Below, piece after piece: positions 43,883-55,000 of a DNA stretch of 64,000 nt. Position numbers and translations under genes: made by a program. The notes beneath the pieces were generated by a model. It did no database searches. It was given only the letters and a program-made list of their open reading frames with translations, and was not told the DNA's origin. The first letter of the stretch is position 1. Each line of letters starts with the position of its first letter. The stretch is from Gari tellinella (lineage: Eukaryota; Mollusca; Bivalvia; Cardiida; Psammobiidae): contig OV277866.1 of NCBI GenBank assembly GCA_922989275.2, positions 36,597,246 through 36,661,245 of the forward strand. The letters are read 5' to 3'.

Positions 43883-44498
43883 TACAGCACTCCCTCCCTA
43901 CAACGGTCATCCGAACACCGAATCTCTTCTTACAACAACGCTTATCGCTGTTCCCTAAAATAAAGAAGACTATTATTTATAACACTTTAATGCTGCAACT
44001 TCTTCTGCTCAAAATTGTCGTCTTCTGTTGGGTTTTTTCAAAGTTTGATATTAGACATTTTGACAGAAGAAATATAATGACAAGTTACAAACATTTTGAA
44101 TCCAGATCAGACGCCGTGTTACGCGGCGTCTGATTTCTATTCAAGCTGTTTAAAATGTAAGCCGATTTCTGTCCCTACAACAACTCCCCGAACAACTCAC
44201 ACACTTTTTTGGTTTGTTTTCCATTTGGATGTTAACCCTTTACCTGATAGCCTATTTTTAGTATTGACGATAGCGGACTACTTAAAGCAGGTTGAAAGTA
44301 AAGCAGAATGCGCCTTAAGCGAATTCTGCTTTACTTTCAGCCTGCTTTAAGCTATTGTGTGCTAGAATATAGAATGTATTCGCTATAATATATATTCATG
44401 ACTGATTAAATTGGAACTACTTTCATCAGCGGATGAATAAATCATATCCGCTAAAAGGCGCTTCTATGGGGGAAAGGGTTAAGAGATGGTGCACTGTA
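43883..44498 (+). mobile_element. family B element interrupted by family D
   Basis: TACAGCACTCCCTCCCTACA start, core I 44088-44152, then after CATTTGGATG a D element, resuming GAGATGGTGCACTGTA. Confidence 0.75.
44232..44482 (+). mobile_element. family D element nested in family B
   Basis: TTAACCCTTTACCTGATAGC start and GGGGGAAAGGGTTAA end, TTAA at 44232 and 44479. Core II at about 44281-44350 is near perfect. Confidence 0.8.
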
Positions 44499-44749
44499 AA
44501 TGCATCATTTACAAACAGTGTCCTACTTTGGAGCTTTTTAACACAAATAATTAACATATCCCAATTAAGTTCTTTTGATCAAGGTGTGTACTATTTCTCC
44601 TTTTGAAACATTTAGTAAATTGCGAATATATAATTTGTATGGATAAAATCAATTATTAGTTTTCAAAAATGAACTTATATGAAAGTAGAATTGTCAATCA
44701 TAATATTCAGGGTTGACTGAACTATTACACAACCGTCAGCTAAAATACA

Positions 44750-44905
44750 GCATAACAATACTGATAATACTACTACGAATAATTATAATAATAAAAATGA
44801 TAATAATAATAACAATAATAATATTAATAGTTATTATTATTATTTTACCAGGTTTATATAGCGCCCTTTTCACACATGAGTTGTGCGCTCAAACGCAATT
44901 CATAT
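44750..44905. repeat. TAA/ATT microsatellite and SINE-like tail
   Basis: TAATAATAA runs are followed by TTTATATAGCGCCCTTTTCA and GTTGTGCGCTCAAACGC, a phrase I recall from SINE-like repeats of marine invertebrates. Confidence 0.5.
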
Positions 44906-45211
44906 GAAATAATATACATATACTTACAAAGTGAAAACAAAAATAAATAAATAAATTTACAAATAAGCGGAATGAAGTGAAATACGAAAAATGTTTTGTC
45001 AGTATGAATTTTAAGATTATGCGAATTATTATCATTGCGTTTAGTTTATAAAATCAATGGAGTAATTGGTTTCACGAAGCAACAGTCAAACACAAATTAT
45101 GACAACGTAGTACATATCAATTGTTTTTAGAATATTGACAAGTCAAGTAGTGAAGAGGAATGGTCTCGTGTGGTTCTTATTTTCGGTATTTATTGTTTAG
45201 TATTTACTTAC

Positions 45212-45456
45212 TTACTGTGGAGAAAACGTTTTTCTTTCCCGTTCAAACGCAAGCTCAACGCAAAAGCAGTGTAGAAAATAACAACTTGTTGGACAAGGCT
45301 ATATTTTTATAACTAAATGACAAACAGTTTGAGCCTGATCAGACGCCGGGTAACGTCGGACGCCCTTTGTCTGATCTGGCTCCAACTGCTTGTAATGGAA
45401 ATATAGTTTAAGCGTAAACGAGTTTATTGAGTAAGAATAACGATTTTTCCACTGTA
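45212..45456 (+). mobile_element. family A element, decayed
   Basis: TTACTGTGGAGAAAACGTTT start and CGATTTTTCCACTGTA end. Core I at 45321-45392 has extra bases at the loop (CCGGGTAACGTCGGACGCCC). Confidence 0.7.
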
Positions 45457-45508
45457 ATTTCTTACTTTTTCTGGGTCTGATCTGGCTCCACACTGTTCGC
45501 AATAGACA

Positions 45509-45758
45509 TACAGTGGAGAATATGTTATTCTTTCCCGTTTAAACGAAAACGCACGCAAACGCAAAGCACTAGAACGTAAAAAAGTACAACTTTTGGACAA
45601 TTCTGATATTTCATGTTTATCGTGGTGGCAAACAGTTTGGAGCCTGATCAGACGCCGGGTTACCCGGCGTCTGATCTGGCTCAAAACTGTTTGCACTGCA
45701 AATAATAGTTTTAGCGTAAACGCGTTTATTGGGAAAGAATAACAGATTCTCCACTGTA
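45509..45758 (+). mobile_element. family A element, complete (250 bp)
   Basis: TACAGTGGAGAATATGTTAT start and CAGATTCTCCACTGTA end; core I at 45629-45693. Preceded by a separate half-core (TCTGATCTGGCTCCACACTG). Confidence 0.85.
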
Positions 45759-45821
45759 ACTGTTGAAGCACAGATGCGCTTATCGTAATGACCTTAAGTA
45801 TTGGGATAGACAGGAACAAAG

Positions 45822-45871
45822 TAAACAGTATAGACTCTCAGTAGTAGTCTGGTTAGAATATACACTGTTTG
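45822..45871. repeat. F-type core remnant
   Basis: AAACAGTATAGACTCTCAGT and AGAATATACACTGTTTG are partial arms. Confidence 0.45.
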
Positions 45872-46007
45872 TCATTCATGTTTCATCGTTTGTACAAATA
45901 CTCTGTTATAAAAGCATTATTTTCATAGTTTATGATAATTGCAGCAGTAACATAGGGTGTCCCAATGTTTTGGATTTTCATGGTATTTAGAAAATATAAT
46001 ATACATG

Positions 46008-46136
46008 TACAGTGGAGAATCTGTTATTCTTTCCCGTTTAAACGCAAACGTACGCAAACGCAAAGCACTAAAACGTAGAAAAGAACAACTTTTGGACAAT
46101 TCTTATAATTCTTGTTTATCTTGGTGGCAAGCAGTT
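46008..46136 (+). mobile_element. left half of a family A element
   Basis: TACAGTGGAGAATCTGTTAT through TTGTTTATCTTGGTGGCAAG, then a switch inside the core I left arm into the duplicated block. Confidence 0.75.
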
Positions 46137-46320
46137 TGGATTCTTATCAGCCGCTGATGAACTGTGCGTATGATTAGGCTCCAATCCGTTTGACAAGGCC
46201 TTAAAATCATATTTAAAAATTGTCGTCGACAGAATTGCTGCAATTGCCGTTTCTGCATAACAGGAGCTATGAATATTTCAAGAAATGAAATTGGTATATT
46301 TACTGGAGACATTTCAAAGG
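46131..46320 (+). repeat. duplicate of the block at 33440-33630
   Basis: CAGTTTGGATTCTTATCAGC to GGAGACATTTCAAAGG, differing from the other copy at only a few positions. It is fused on the left to half an A element. Confidence 0.8.
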
Positions 46321-46570
46321 TACAGTGGAGAATCTGTTATTCTTTCCCGTTTAAACGCAAACGTACGCAAACGCAAAACACTAAAACGTAGAAAAGAATA
46401 ACTTTTGGACAATTCTGATAATTCTTGTTTATCTTGATGGCAAACAGTTTGGAGCCTGATCAGACGCCGGGTTACCCGGCGTCTGATCTGGCTCCACGCT
46501 GTTTGCACTGCAAATAATAGTTTTAGCGTAAACGCGTTTATTGGGAAAGAATAACAGATTATCCACTGTA
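46321..46570 (+). mobile_element. family A element, complete (250 bp)
   Basis: TACAGTGGAGAATCTGTTAT start and CAGATTATCCACTGTA end; core I at 46441-46505. It sits at the same junction (CAAAGG|TACAG) as the A element at 33631. Confidence 0.85.
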
Positions 46571-46674
46571 TCCCCCCCGACCTGTGATATATAGCAACAC
46601 TTTGTGTCATAAAAAAGTGTCATCGGCATCTACACCGTTTGTTATTTAAACCTGATGCTCTTTTAAAAACAATG

Positions 46675-46855
46675 CTGACCATAACAGAAGAGTGACAACT
46701 TAATGCAGAATAAAATGGAGAAAGAAAGCTCCCAACGGTAGTTTGCTGCCTTTTTGTTTTAACTTGCAATGAGCTGCCACCTGTTACCACTATTTAGGAG
46801 ACCGAAAATGTTGTTTAATACATACCTGTGTCCAGTTTAGAGAGGTTTCACTGTA
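46675..46855. mobile_element. family E element, decayed
   Basis: GAGAAAGAAAGCTCCCAACG and TGCCTTTTTGTTTTAACTTG are hairpin arms; the end is TTTAGAGAGGTTTCACTGTA. Confidence 0.55.
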
Positions 46856-46966
46856 CTTCGACTTTTTATGAAAACGTAATAGAACCTTTCATACTTAGCT
46901 TTATGTTCCCTGAAACTTACAAAGGACTTCTTCAATTTCCATATTAGCCTCTTCCATTTCTGATTG

Positions 46967-47144
46967 TTAAGGGTCATTTTATCAATGTTTTGCATGTTGA
47001 CAAAAAGTGAAGAGCATGATCAGAGGGCTCATTTAGGAGCCCACTGATCTGGTTCTCTACTGTTTGCACAGAACAAGTGTACTACTCATTTGTGCACTGT
47101 TTGAAAGGGATGCCTACATGCGGGAATATGGTTCAAAGGGTTAA
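46967..47144. mobile_element. family G-like element with core hairpin
   Basis: TTAA at 46967 and 47141. The hairpin 47010-47068 pairs AAGTGAAGAGCATGATCAGA with TGATCTGGTTCTCTACTGTT around GGGCTCATTTAGGAGCCC. Confidence 0.5.
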
Positions 47145-47249
47145 CGTAGTTGATATTTGAGACACACATTACGGTGGCAATAAATGTGTTATAAACACAT
47201 GTGTTGTCAAATTTATTTCAGTCGGTTTTATTCCTCTGATATTCATAAA

Positions 47250-47597
47250 TACAGTGCTCCCTCTCTACAACAACGACTAATCGGAGAAAACGAACGTGTG
47301 TGTTGTTAAGAAGGCGCTGTTAACGGGGGCATTAGCTTACATTTCCAAACAGTTGAATCTAGATTAGACGCCGCGTAACGCGGCGTCTTATCTGGATTCA
47401 AGCTGTGTGTCACTCATCAGTATGTTCTTTTTTGTTTAAGTGTCAATTATATGTTTTTGAGAAAACTGAAGACGACAATTATTAGTAGACAATTTTGCAG
47501 ACGTGAAAGGGTTTGACATAATTACCTTGTTTCGGTACGAGTCGTTGTATGGTGGGAGTCGTTGTGCAGAGGGCTGTTTTTGAGTGGGAATTCTGTA
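47250..47597 (-). mobile_element. family B element
   Basis: TACAGTGCTCCCTCTCTACA start, core I 47346-47408 with perfect loop GCCGCGTAACGCGGC, end TGAGTGGGAATTCTGTA. Confidence 0.75.
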
Positions 47598-47605
47598 TTT
47601 GTAGA

Positions 47606-47920
47606 TACAGTGTTTCCTCTTACAACGGCCCTGCCAACAGCGACTCCCTCCTTAAAACGACCATTGTCCACTTCCCTAAACAGGACAATTATGTCTAACG
47701 ATTTCACAGCTGTAATATCGTCTGCTTTAAGATGTAGTCTGCTGTTTTCTCAAAGTTACATATTGGACATTTTGACAGAAAAAATACCGTTTGATGCGTC
47801 TGATCTGGATTCAAGCTGTTTGCACATGTAAAACAATTCCTTCCCTCTAACGACTCCCTCCAAACAACGCACAAAATCTGTGTCTCCCACTGAGTGTCGT
47901 TGTAGAGAGGGATCGCTCTA
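47606..47920 (+). mobile_element. family B element, left core arm deleted
   Basis: TACAGTGTTTCCTCTTACAA start, right arm CTGATCTGGATTCAAGCTGT, end TAGAGAGGGATCGCTCTA. It lies 8 bases from an inverted B copy. Confidence 0.7.
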
Positions 47921-48195
47921 TTTTCAATTGCTGTCACCCTGAATCAAACACCGATATTACGAATTCGTTTAGGTTGAACCCATCCGAAGTAATTTCCATT
48001 ACTAGAAATAAAAAACAACAGCTGGGTGGTATTAAACATCTTTAATTCTTTTAATCACCACTTACACAGAAGTATTTCTATTATAATAGTAACCATTTGG
48101 CTGCTGCAATATAGTCCACCTTAAAGTTTCTTCTTCTGCTATTGTATATAAAAGTAATATTTTAGGCATTCTTACCTAAGAAATATCGCTACGGG
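47921..48195. other. no recognised feature
   Basis: Short gap without a clear element apart from a CTGCTGCAATATAGTCCACC phrase resembling the B interior. Confidence 0.3.
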
Positions 48196-48456
48196 TACAG
48201 TGGAGAATTTGTTATTCTTTCCCGTTTAAACGCAAACGTACGCAAACGCACGCAAACGCAAAGCACTAAAACGTAGAAAAGAACAACTTTTGGACAATTC
48301 TGATATTTCATGTTTATCTTGGTGGCCAACAGTTTGGAGCCTGATCAGACGCCGGGTTACCCGGCGTCTGATCTGGCTCCAAACTGTTTGCACTGCAAAT
48401 AAACAGTTTTAGCGTTAACGCGTTTATTGGGAAATAATAACACATTCTCCACTGTA
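48196..48456 (+). mobile_element. family A element (261 bp)
   Basis: TACAGTGGAGAATTTGTTAT start and ACATTCTCCACTGTA end; CGCAAACGCACGCAAACGC is one unit longer than usual. Core I at 48326-48390. Confidence 0.85.
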
Positions 48457-48460
48457 TCAA

Positions 48461-48545
48461 ATAGTTTGTATCCTGACGCCGCGTAGGTATTTTTGTATCA
48501 GATGCCGCGTGACGCGGCGTCTAATCAGGACCCAAACAGTTTGCA
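48461..48545. repeat. core I hairpin, rearranged
   Basis: AATAGTTTGTATCCTGACGC is followed by a second partial copy (CAGATGCCGCGTGACGCGGC, CTAATCAGGACCCAAACAGT). Confidence 0.5.
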
Positions 48546-48665
48546 ATATTTAGCATTGACCAGCGCTTTTAAGATTAATGCTGAGTTATTACCGATTACC
48601 ATTATGCGGAAGATTTTATTTTCTACGAGCGTTGATAACATGTCACACTTTCCGACGACCCAACA

Positions 48666-48915
48666 TACAGTGGAGAATCTGTTATTCTTTCCCGTTTAAA
48701 CGAAACGAAACGCAAACGCAAAGCACTAAAACGTAGAAAAGAAAAACTTTTGAACAATTCTGATAATTCTTGTTTATCTTGGTGGCAAACAGTTTGGAGC
48801 CTGATCAGACGCCGGGTTACCCGGCGTCTGATCTGGCTCCAAAGTGTTTGCACTGCAAATAATAGTTTTAGCGTAAACGCGTTTATTGGGAAAGAATAAC
48901 AGTTTCTCCACTGTA
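48666..48915 (+). mobile_element. family A element, complete (250 bp)
   Basis: TACAGTGGAGAATCTGTTAT start and AGTTTCTCCACTGTA end; core I at 48786-48850, T·T mismatch kept. Confidence 0.85.
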
Positions 48916-49160
48916 CCTGTTTTATATGTAATTTCATAAACTAGTTGTGCCATTTGGTAATAGAAACGGTTATGTATCTATTTGAGATATAGGCACCGGG
49001 ACACGAAAGAAAACTCTCTCTATCGATATACATATAAAATAAAATACCATGTTTGATCTCCTATCTAAATTCCTTTCATTTGTGTTCCGTGGAAAAAAAA
49101 TCGTTCGCCAACGCAGAGGTAGAAAAATAGGATTGGTGTTCAATTTAAGAAAAGTGCATG

Positions 49161-49467
49161 TACAGTGTTTCCCCCCTACAACGCTGTCTAACGCTTTTAC
49201 TGCTGCAATATCGTCTGTTTAAAATTGTGGTCTGCTGTTTTTCTCAAAGTTACCTATAAGTGGACATTACTATAGAATAAATAAAATGACGAGTGACAAA
49301 CAGCTCAAATCTAGATCAGACGCCGCGTTACGCGGCGTCTGATCTTGATTCAAGCTGTTTGCATATGTAAGCCAATTTATAATTTTCCCTCCCTATAACG
49401 ACCCCTCCGAATAACACACACAATATTTGTCTCCCATTGGCTGTTGTTTTAGGGAGGGAGAATTGTA
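49161..49467 (+). mobile_element. family B element
   Basis: TACAGTGTTTCCCCCCTACA start, TGCAATATCGTCTGTTTAAA, core I at 49297-49361 with loop GCCGCGTTACGCGGC, end GGGAGGGAGAATTGTA. Confidence 0.75.
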
Positions 49468-49731
49468 CAGTTCAACCTCGATATCTCGAACTCACGAAGT
49501 TTAATGTTTCCGCATCTAGAAGTCAACTGTAAAATAAGGATATCGTTTTTTTAGTTAGACCGAATAAATAACATTTTAACTATCTATTTTTATCCGAGTG
49601 CCGAACAGTTTGGAGCCTAATCAAACGCCGGGTTCCCCAGCGTCTTATCTATCCCTAAACTATTTACAGAGGAAATAACAGGTTTAGTTTAAACACGTTT
49701 ATTTGGAGAGAATAACGTATTCTCGACTGTA
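49466..49731 (+). mobile_element. decayed family A element joined to a pogo-like end
   Basis: TACAGTTCAACCTCGATATC begins like a pogo/Tigger end, but the rest (core 49603-49671, AGTTTAAACACGTTTATTTG, ATTCTCGACTGTA) is family A. Probably two overlapping relics. Confidence 0.5.
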
Positions 49732-49818
49732 TGACAGAGGTACTAGCTAAAGCAAGGGCATGTTTCATTAACCATTATAAATTCCCCATCTTTGTTTATC
49801 TAATCTCTGATACTGACG

Positions 49819-49996
49819 TACAGTTAAATCTCTCTATTACGACCTCTAAACTCTGTTAATTACTAAATGCTTACGACAGGTGACTGCTTAAAGCAAGGTG
49901 ACAGATAAACAGAAACCTTGTTTTAAGTTGTAATCTGTTTTTTCAACAATCAATTAGCATTCGTTTAAGTGGCCGTTATAGAGGGGTTCTACTGTA
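49819..49996. mobile_element. family E element, core partly deleted
   Basis: TACAGTTAAATCTCTCTATT start and ATAGAGGGGTTCTACTGTA end with clear inverted ends; the AAAGCAAGGTGACAGATAAA arm remains. Confidence 0.65.
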
Positions 49997-51263
49997 ATAT
50001 TATAACGAAATACAAGTAAACATTTAATAAAATGCTACATTAAGGAATAACCAACCAGATACCAAGATTATAAAGAGTTTGAGATGAGTCTGAAATCGTT
50101 CTTAAGCATTTGCTAAACATGCGCCAGGATACAAAATATGTGATACCCATGGCAATATTTTTAAGGTAAGAATGCTCAAAATATTACTTTTATATACAAT
50201 AACAAAAGCACAAGCTCAAATCTGACCAATAAAATGCTTGAGAACGAGCTCAGACCCAATTCAAACATTTATACCGGTAACCTTGGGCTCGGGACTAGAT
50301 ATATGCGTATTGGGAACATCTTTGCGACTACATTTTGGAAATGTATCTATTATTTAGTGTCCTGCTTCCTATATTCATACGATGATTTGTCTTTACAGCT
50401 AATATACATAATTATATTACAAATATATATTAGTAAACTTATAATTCATTAATAAAGACGTTTCTATTTCCTAATAAACGAGTTTATGCTAACAGTAATA
50501 CTATTTATTGGAAACACTATTGATCATTATCAGGCGCATGATAACACGACGTCTGATATGTCCCAGAACTATTAGTTATCCAGATTAAAACAGTTTGTCT
50601 ACAATTTAAAGAATTCACAGTTTAATTTTGCAATTTATGGGAATTCGATTGCGGTTAGTTTCTTATAACCTGGAGAAAATAAAATATTCTCAAATGTACG
50701 TTGTATTTTAAGCGTATCATATATGATTTTATTTTTATATATCCAATTTCATAGTGTTATTGCTTTGGAATAAATGCATTAAGTATATAAAATATAATAG
50801 TCCGCCATCTGTTTGCGTCTAGGCTAGCGTTTGCAAACAGTTGGAATCTATAGTTGAACGAGGTCCAAAATGTTCGACTCTCTATTCTAATTTCTTCAAA
50901 CTAAAATAAAATGAATGCTTTTTTATGTCAATGTAAAGTGACATTTAAAGCAGATGTTTTAATGTAATCTAAGTATCTTTAAATTGAAATATCGTAAAAT
51001 ATCTATTTGTCAAATCTTGCAGATTGTTTTTTCTGAACAGATTGTTTCATTATATTATTAAGTGTAGGCGAATGATAATAATGGACTCTAAGATAAAATT
51101 TACTATTTTAATGATTATAGAAAGTAAGCTCATATAATTAAGGTATATATTTTTGTTTCGAGATATGACAAAATTAGGTTTAATCGCCCATTTTATTTCT
51201 ATTGATGTCAGCCCATGCTGTACTAAACCATGTTAAGGCCTTGGACTCCTTTCAAAGACATTA
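49997..51263. other. long stretch with little recognisable
   Basis: A single arm of the 6000 inverted repeat near 50212-50245, relics of A near 50455-50700 (CCTAATAAACGAGTTTATGC) and a half core at 50833. No gene. Confidence 0.35.
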
Positions 51264-51425
51264 CAGCAAAGCATCTCTATAACGACCACAAACTTGTGTT
51301 AGTTATAGGTTGTTTACAACAGATGAATGCTGAAAGCAAAATAATAGTAAAACAGAAAGTTCCTTTAGGAGCTTTCTGTTTTATTGTCATCTTGCTTTAA
51401 GTTTTATGCAACCAATTAGCATCCG
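51264..51425. mobile_element. family E element
   Basis: AGCATCTCTATAACGACCAC, hairpin AATAGTAAAACAGAAAGTTC / GAGCTTTCTGTTTTATTGTC, then ACCAATTAGCATCCGT. Confidence 0.6.
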
Positions 51426-51477
51426 TACGAGTGTACGTGATAAAGAAATTAAATACATTTATCTAGGATAAATAGTA

Positions 51478-51562
51478 TTGTCTTGCTTCGGGAACAGCGG
51501 TAAGCATTGTTGTACGGTGGGGATCGCTGTTCGGTGGGCCGTTGTAGAGAGGGAACATTGTA
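51478..51562 (-). mobile_element. family B end fragment
   Basis: TTGCTTCGGGAACAGCGGTA through GGGCCGTTGTAGAGAGGGAA, ending CATTGTA, is one B terminus only. Confidence 0.6.
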
Positions 51563-51864
51563 TTTGTAAATGATGTCCTATATAATCAATCGGAATCAAT
51601 GTGTCACGGCGCAAATTACCATGATTGCTATGAATACTTTCTCTTAACGTGGTTTGTTATAGCGATATTTTCTGTATCATAAGATTGTGTTTTTCGCTAG
51701 ACTGTTAGTAACATGTTGAGAATAATTTATGATAATCATATTTTGAGAATGTATGACTCATTCAAGTTTTTGATATAATTAACAATAAATTATCCTTTAA
51801 ATGTGTGTCCGCTTCTGGCGAATATTTAATAAGATTTGGAATAGTTTGAATTAAATGAGACAAT

Positions 51865-51960
51865 GGGGCTCCAGATAAGAGAGAATAAACTGAACAAGTC
51901 CAACATTTCTTTTACTCATTTCAGCACCAAAACCTATTATTTCACTACTCATTGAAAGGG
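51865..51960. mobile_element. family J half element
   Basis: GGGGCTCCAGATAAGAGAGA, TTACTCATTTCAGCACCAAA, ACCTATTATTTCACTACTCA; the right half is missing. Confidence 0.55.
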
Positions 51961-52056
51961 AAAAGGTAAAGGCGGACAGCATGTTTTATTGGGAAGGGTT
52001 CCGAAAACAAACAGTAAGAATATAAAAGCATATATTTTGGAGAATATGTTCAGGTT

Positions 52057-52304
52057 TTAACCCTTTTACTCTCAATGACGCCTAAAAGCGCGATTGCAAA
52101 CAGTTTTGATCCTTATCAGACGCCGCATTACGCGGCGTCAAATCAGGATCCAAACTGTTTGGCTTTTGTTTCGAAATTTCTTAAGTCAGACTGCCTTGTT
52201 TTTTAACATTGAAACGACATTGCAGACAACAGAATTGAAGCAGACGTCCATGAAACGGTGAAGGGGTAAACTTCTAATGAAAAACTTGGCAGTGAAAGGG
52301 TTAA
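52057..52304 (+). mobile_element. family C element, complete (248 bp)
   Basis: TTAA at 52057-52060 and 52301-52304; ends TTAACCCTTTTACTCTCAAT and GCAGTGAAAGGGTTAA. Core I at 52097-52161. Confidence 0.8.
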
Positions 52305-52349
52305 TCATTTTATGCATTCGCCGCCTTATCCCGAATGAACTGCAGATTT

Positions 52350-52403
52350 GTAAACATTTTTTTTTATCTCGATCAGAGTAGATCAGGATCCGAACTGTTT
52401 GGC
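52350..52403. repeat. core I remnant
   Basis: GTAAACATTTTTTTTTATCTC and GATCAGGATCCGAACTGTTT are decayed arms with no loop. Confidence 0.4.
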
Positions 52404-52872
52404 AAGTATGTCAATGCTTGTGCAGTCAAATGGCCCAAAACTTAACCCTTAAATGCCTGGATATTGTAATAGACACTCCAATGACTTGAAGATTTCGTAA
52501 AAGATATACAAGGGTGATCTTGAACCAATCATTTCATAGATATGGAAAAGCAGACAGTGCAGACCCTGATGAATGTCTACTTTAGCAAACACTACCCTTA
52601 AACTTGTTAAAGTTGAAAAATTAAAACTGACTACTTTATATTGACAGCGAAGGGCATTAAGCTTATTTTACAGATAATCGGCAATCTTAGAGTAGTAATG
52701 ATAGAGAGTCAGGAGTGGTGATGTCTTGTACTCGGAACGACCGTAACTCAAAGAAAAATAACTCTTAGTTTCTAGAACGAACTTTATTACACAGTTACCT
52801 CCCCTGAAAGGAAAAATTGTTTTACTTTTCTAGCATTAAGCTACCGCATGAGTTTCAGTGACAGTTAAATAC

Positions 52873-53760
52873 AAGTTTGACTTTTAAGATAATGAGTTTT
52901 GACCGATAGTAATTTAATTATAAAGTTGTACTAGGCTACCGATAACCATACAGTTGGCAAGTAGTTATTCCGTCCCAAATAATGCGTACTAAAACAATTA
53001 TTTCCCCTGAATCCTGATCATAATTCGATACGAACGTTTTTATTTAGATGCTTTACATGTGTATTCATTGCTTGATTTTCTTGCTTCTGTCCTCTTCAAT
53101 TTCCCTGAAGGAGATATTCGGTTTTCTGTATGAATAAATAATTAGATACCAATACGATTCCATGATCATCATCATATGCCGGATTTATTTTCTCCATCAT
53201 GCGTTTATCTTCTAAAAAGTTTGACTCTTTTAAATTTTAATATAATGAGTTTGGACCGCTAAGCAAAAATTAATTATAAAGTTGTACCAGTCTACCGATG
53301 ATCATACAATTGGGAAATTGTAGTTCTGTCCTAAGAAGCGCGTGCTAGTTAAACAACTAACCAATTTATACCCAGTGGATTCTTCCATGTTTATATTGGA
53401 ATAGTCCATTTTTTTATCAAAGGAGTGCCTGGTCAAACTTTTCATTCTCATTCTGTTTTATATTGAAATCCCTATCAGCAAACAGTGTAGACTCTGATCA
53501 GACGCCGCATAATGAAGCGTCTGATCTGAGTCTACACTGATTGCATATGTCCCATGTATGGGATCGTGGGCACAAATGGGTTAATCTATTTAGAAGCTTT
53601 ACATTTGTTTTCATCGCTTGATTTTCGTGCTCTTATCCTCTTCATGTTCCTTGAGGTAGATCCTTCGGTTTTCTGTATGAATAAAAAATTAGATATCATA
53701 ATCATCAGATACCGAATTTATTTTCTCCATTATGCGTTCATTAACTACTGTCAAGCGATA
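52873..53760 (+). repeat. diverged tandem duplication, second copy split by family F
   Basis: AATTATAAAGTTGTACTAGG with CTACCGATAACCATACA (52917) is matched by AATTATAAAGTTGTACCAGT with CTACCGATGATCATACA (53272). TCGGTTTTCTGTATGAATAA (53116) is matched near 53660. The offset changes across the F insertion at 53358-53584. Confidence 0.65.
53358..53584. mobile_element. family F element, complete
   Basis: CTAACCAATTTATACCCAGT start (diverged from TTAACCC), GGTCAAACTTTTCATTCTC, F-form core I at 53479-53543 (GTGTAGACTCTGATCAGACG / CGTCTGATCTGAGTCTACAC), end GGGCACAAATGGGTTAA. Confidence 0.75.
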
Positions 53761-53820
53761 TACAGTAAACTGTATTTTTAGCCACTTGTACCAGGATATG
53801 ACAGCGACCTCTCCCTATGC

Positions 53821-54036
53821 TTAACCCATTTGCGCCCAGTGGATTCTTCCATGTTCATTTATTGGATTAGTCTATTTTTTATCAAAGGGATGCCTGGTCA
53901 AAACTTCCATTTTTTTCTTTTTGTTTTATATTGAAATTCTTATCAGCAAACAGTGTAATGCATAATGCGGCGTCTGATCAGAGTCTACACTGTTTGCCTT
54001 TGTCCTATATATGGGATCGTTGGCACAAATGGGTTA
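53821..54036. mobile_element. family F element, left core arm deleted
   Basis: TTAACCCATTTGCGCCCAGT start and TTGGCACAAATGGGTTAA end, TTAA both sides. The remaining right arm is GATCAGAGTCTACACTGTTT. Confidence 0.8.
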
Positions 54037-55000
54037 AATATATCATTAGATATATACATGGGTGATTAAATTTGAAAACATTGTCGTGTTTGTCAATACA
54101 TCAGATCATTTAACATGAACTAGCAAAAGGTGCAGACGTAGTGAAACACAGCGATTACCGGTGCCTCTTTAGGGTCTAGTTACTTATTAACGTTTGTTGA
54201 AGAATGGTATTCGTGGGTTAAAAATTGTGTGTTTTGCAAGTTTTATGGGTGTATGATCGAAATAACCTTTCTATTTATTGCTTTAAGCAACAATCTGTAG
54301 AAGGCCACACTCATCAGGGTTGTTTGTGGTGAATGCTGTTTTGCATAAATGCACACTTGTTTTTTCAGCAATGAATGAACGAAATATATCTAGATAAATT
54401 CAAAGAAAATTTGACCAATGGTCATTTATCTGTAGTCCTCTCTCTGGAACGCAATCTTTACAAGGCGAATACATTAATGGTTTTATTAAACATGTATGAA
54501 GCTATATTGTATTAATTAATAAATTATATACAATGTAGACTGTTTGGAGCACGATCAGACTTCGAGTAAACCATCGCCAAGTCTAGCTATAAACTGTCTG
54601 CAATTGAAACATAGAAAAATTACATTATTTTGTTATAATTTTCTTTTTTTTATCGAATGATGTTTTGTTTCTTTAAATCGGGAACGTAGTAACATATTGC
54701 ACAATGTAATTTATAAATACAACTTAAGTTCCCCTAATATAGAAACAGAATAGTGTCTTGTTAGAATCGCAAAATATCTTTAAACCAGCAAGAAGCTTTC
54801 AAAAAAACATATACCCTAATCCTATAGCTGTGCTAGACATTTACTTTTAAATTATTATGACTTATAAGCCCACGGGGCCGGGTGCATATTGTTTGTATTA
54901 AAACAATATAAAGTTTATAGAATTATGCACTATGCACATGTCACAATTATAAATTATTTACTTACTTACCTACTTATTTACTTACACCCTAATGCCTGAA
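54037..55000. other. no gene; core remnant at 54536-54602
   Basis: GACTGTTTGGAGCACGATCA and AGCTATAAACTGTCTGC are the only repeat traces. Confidence 0.35.

Noticed and set aside
45424..48937. Several related open frames (peptides with SQIRRRVTRRLIRLQTV and LRLRTFAFKRERITDS) that look like a protein family
   Set aside because: They are translations of family A elements, whose palindrome gives similar frames on both strands. They are not genes.
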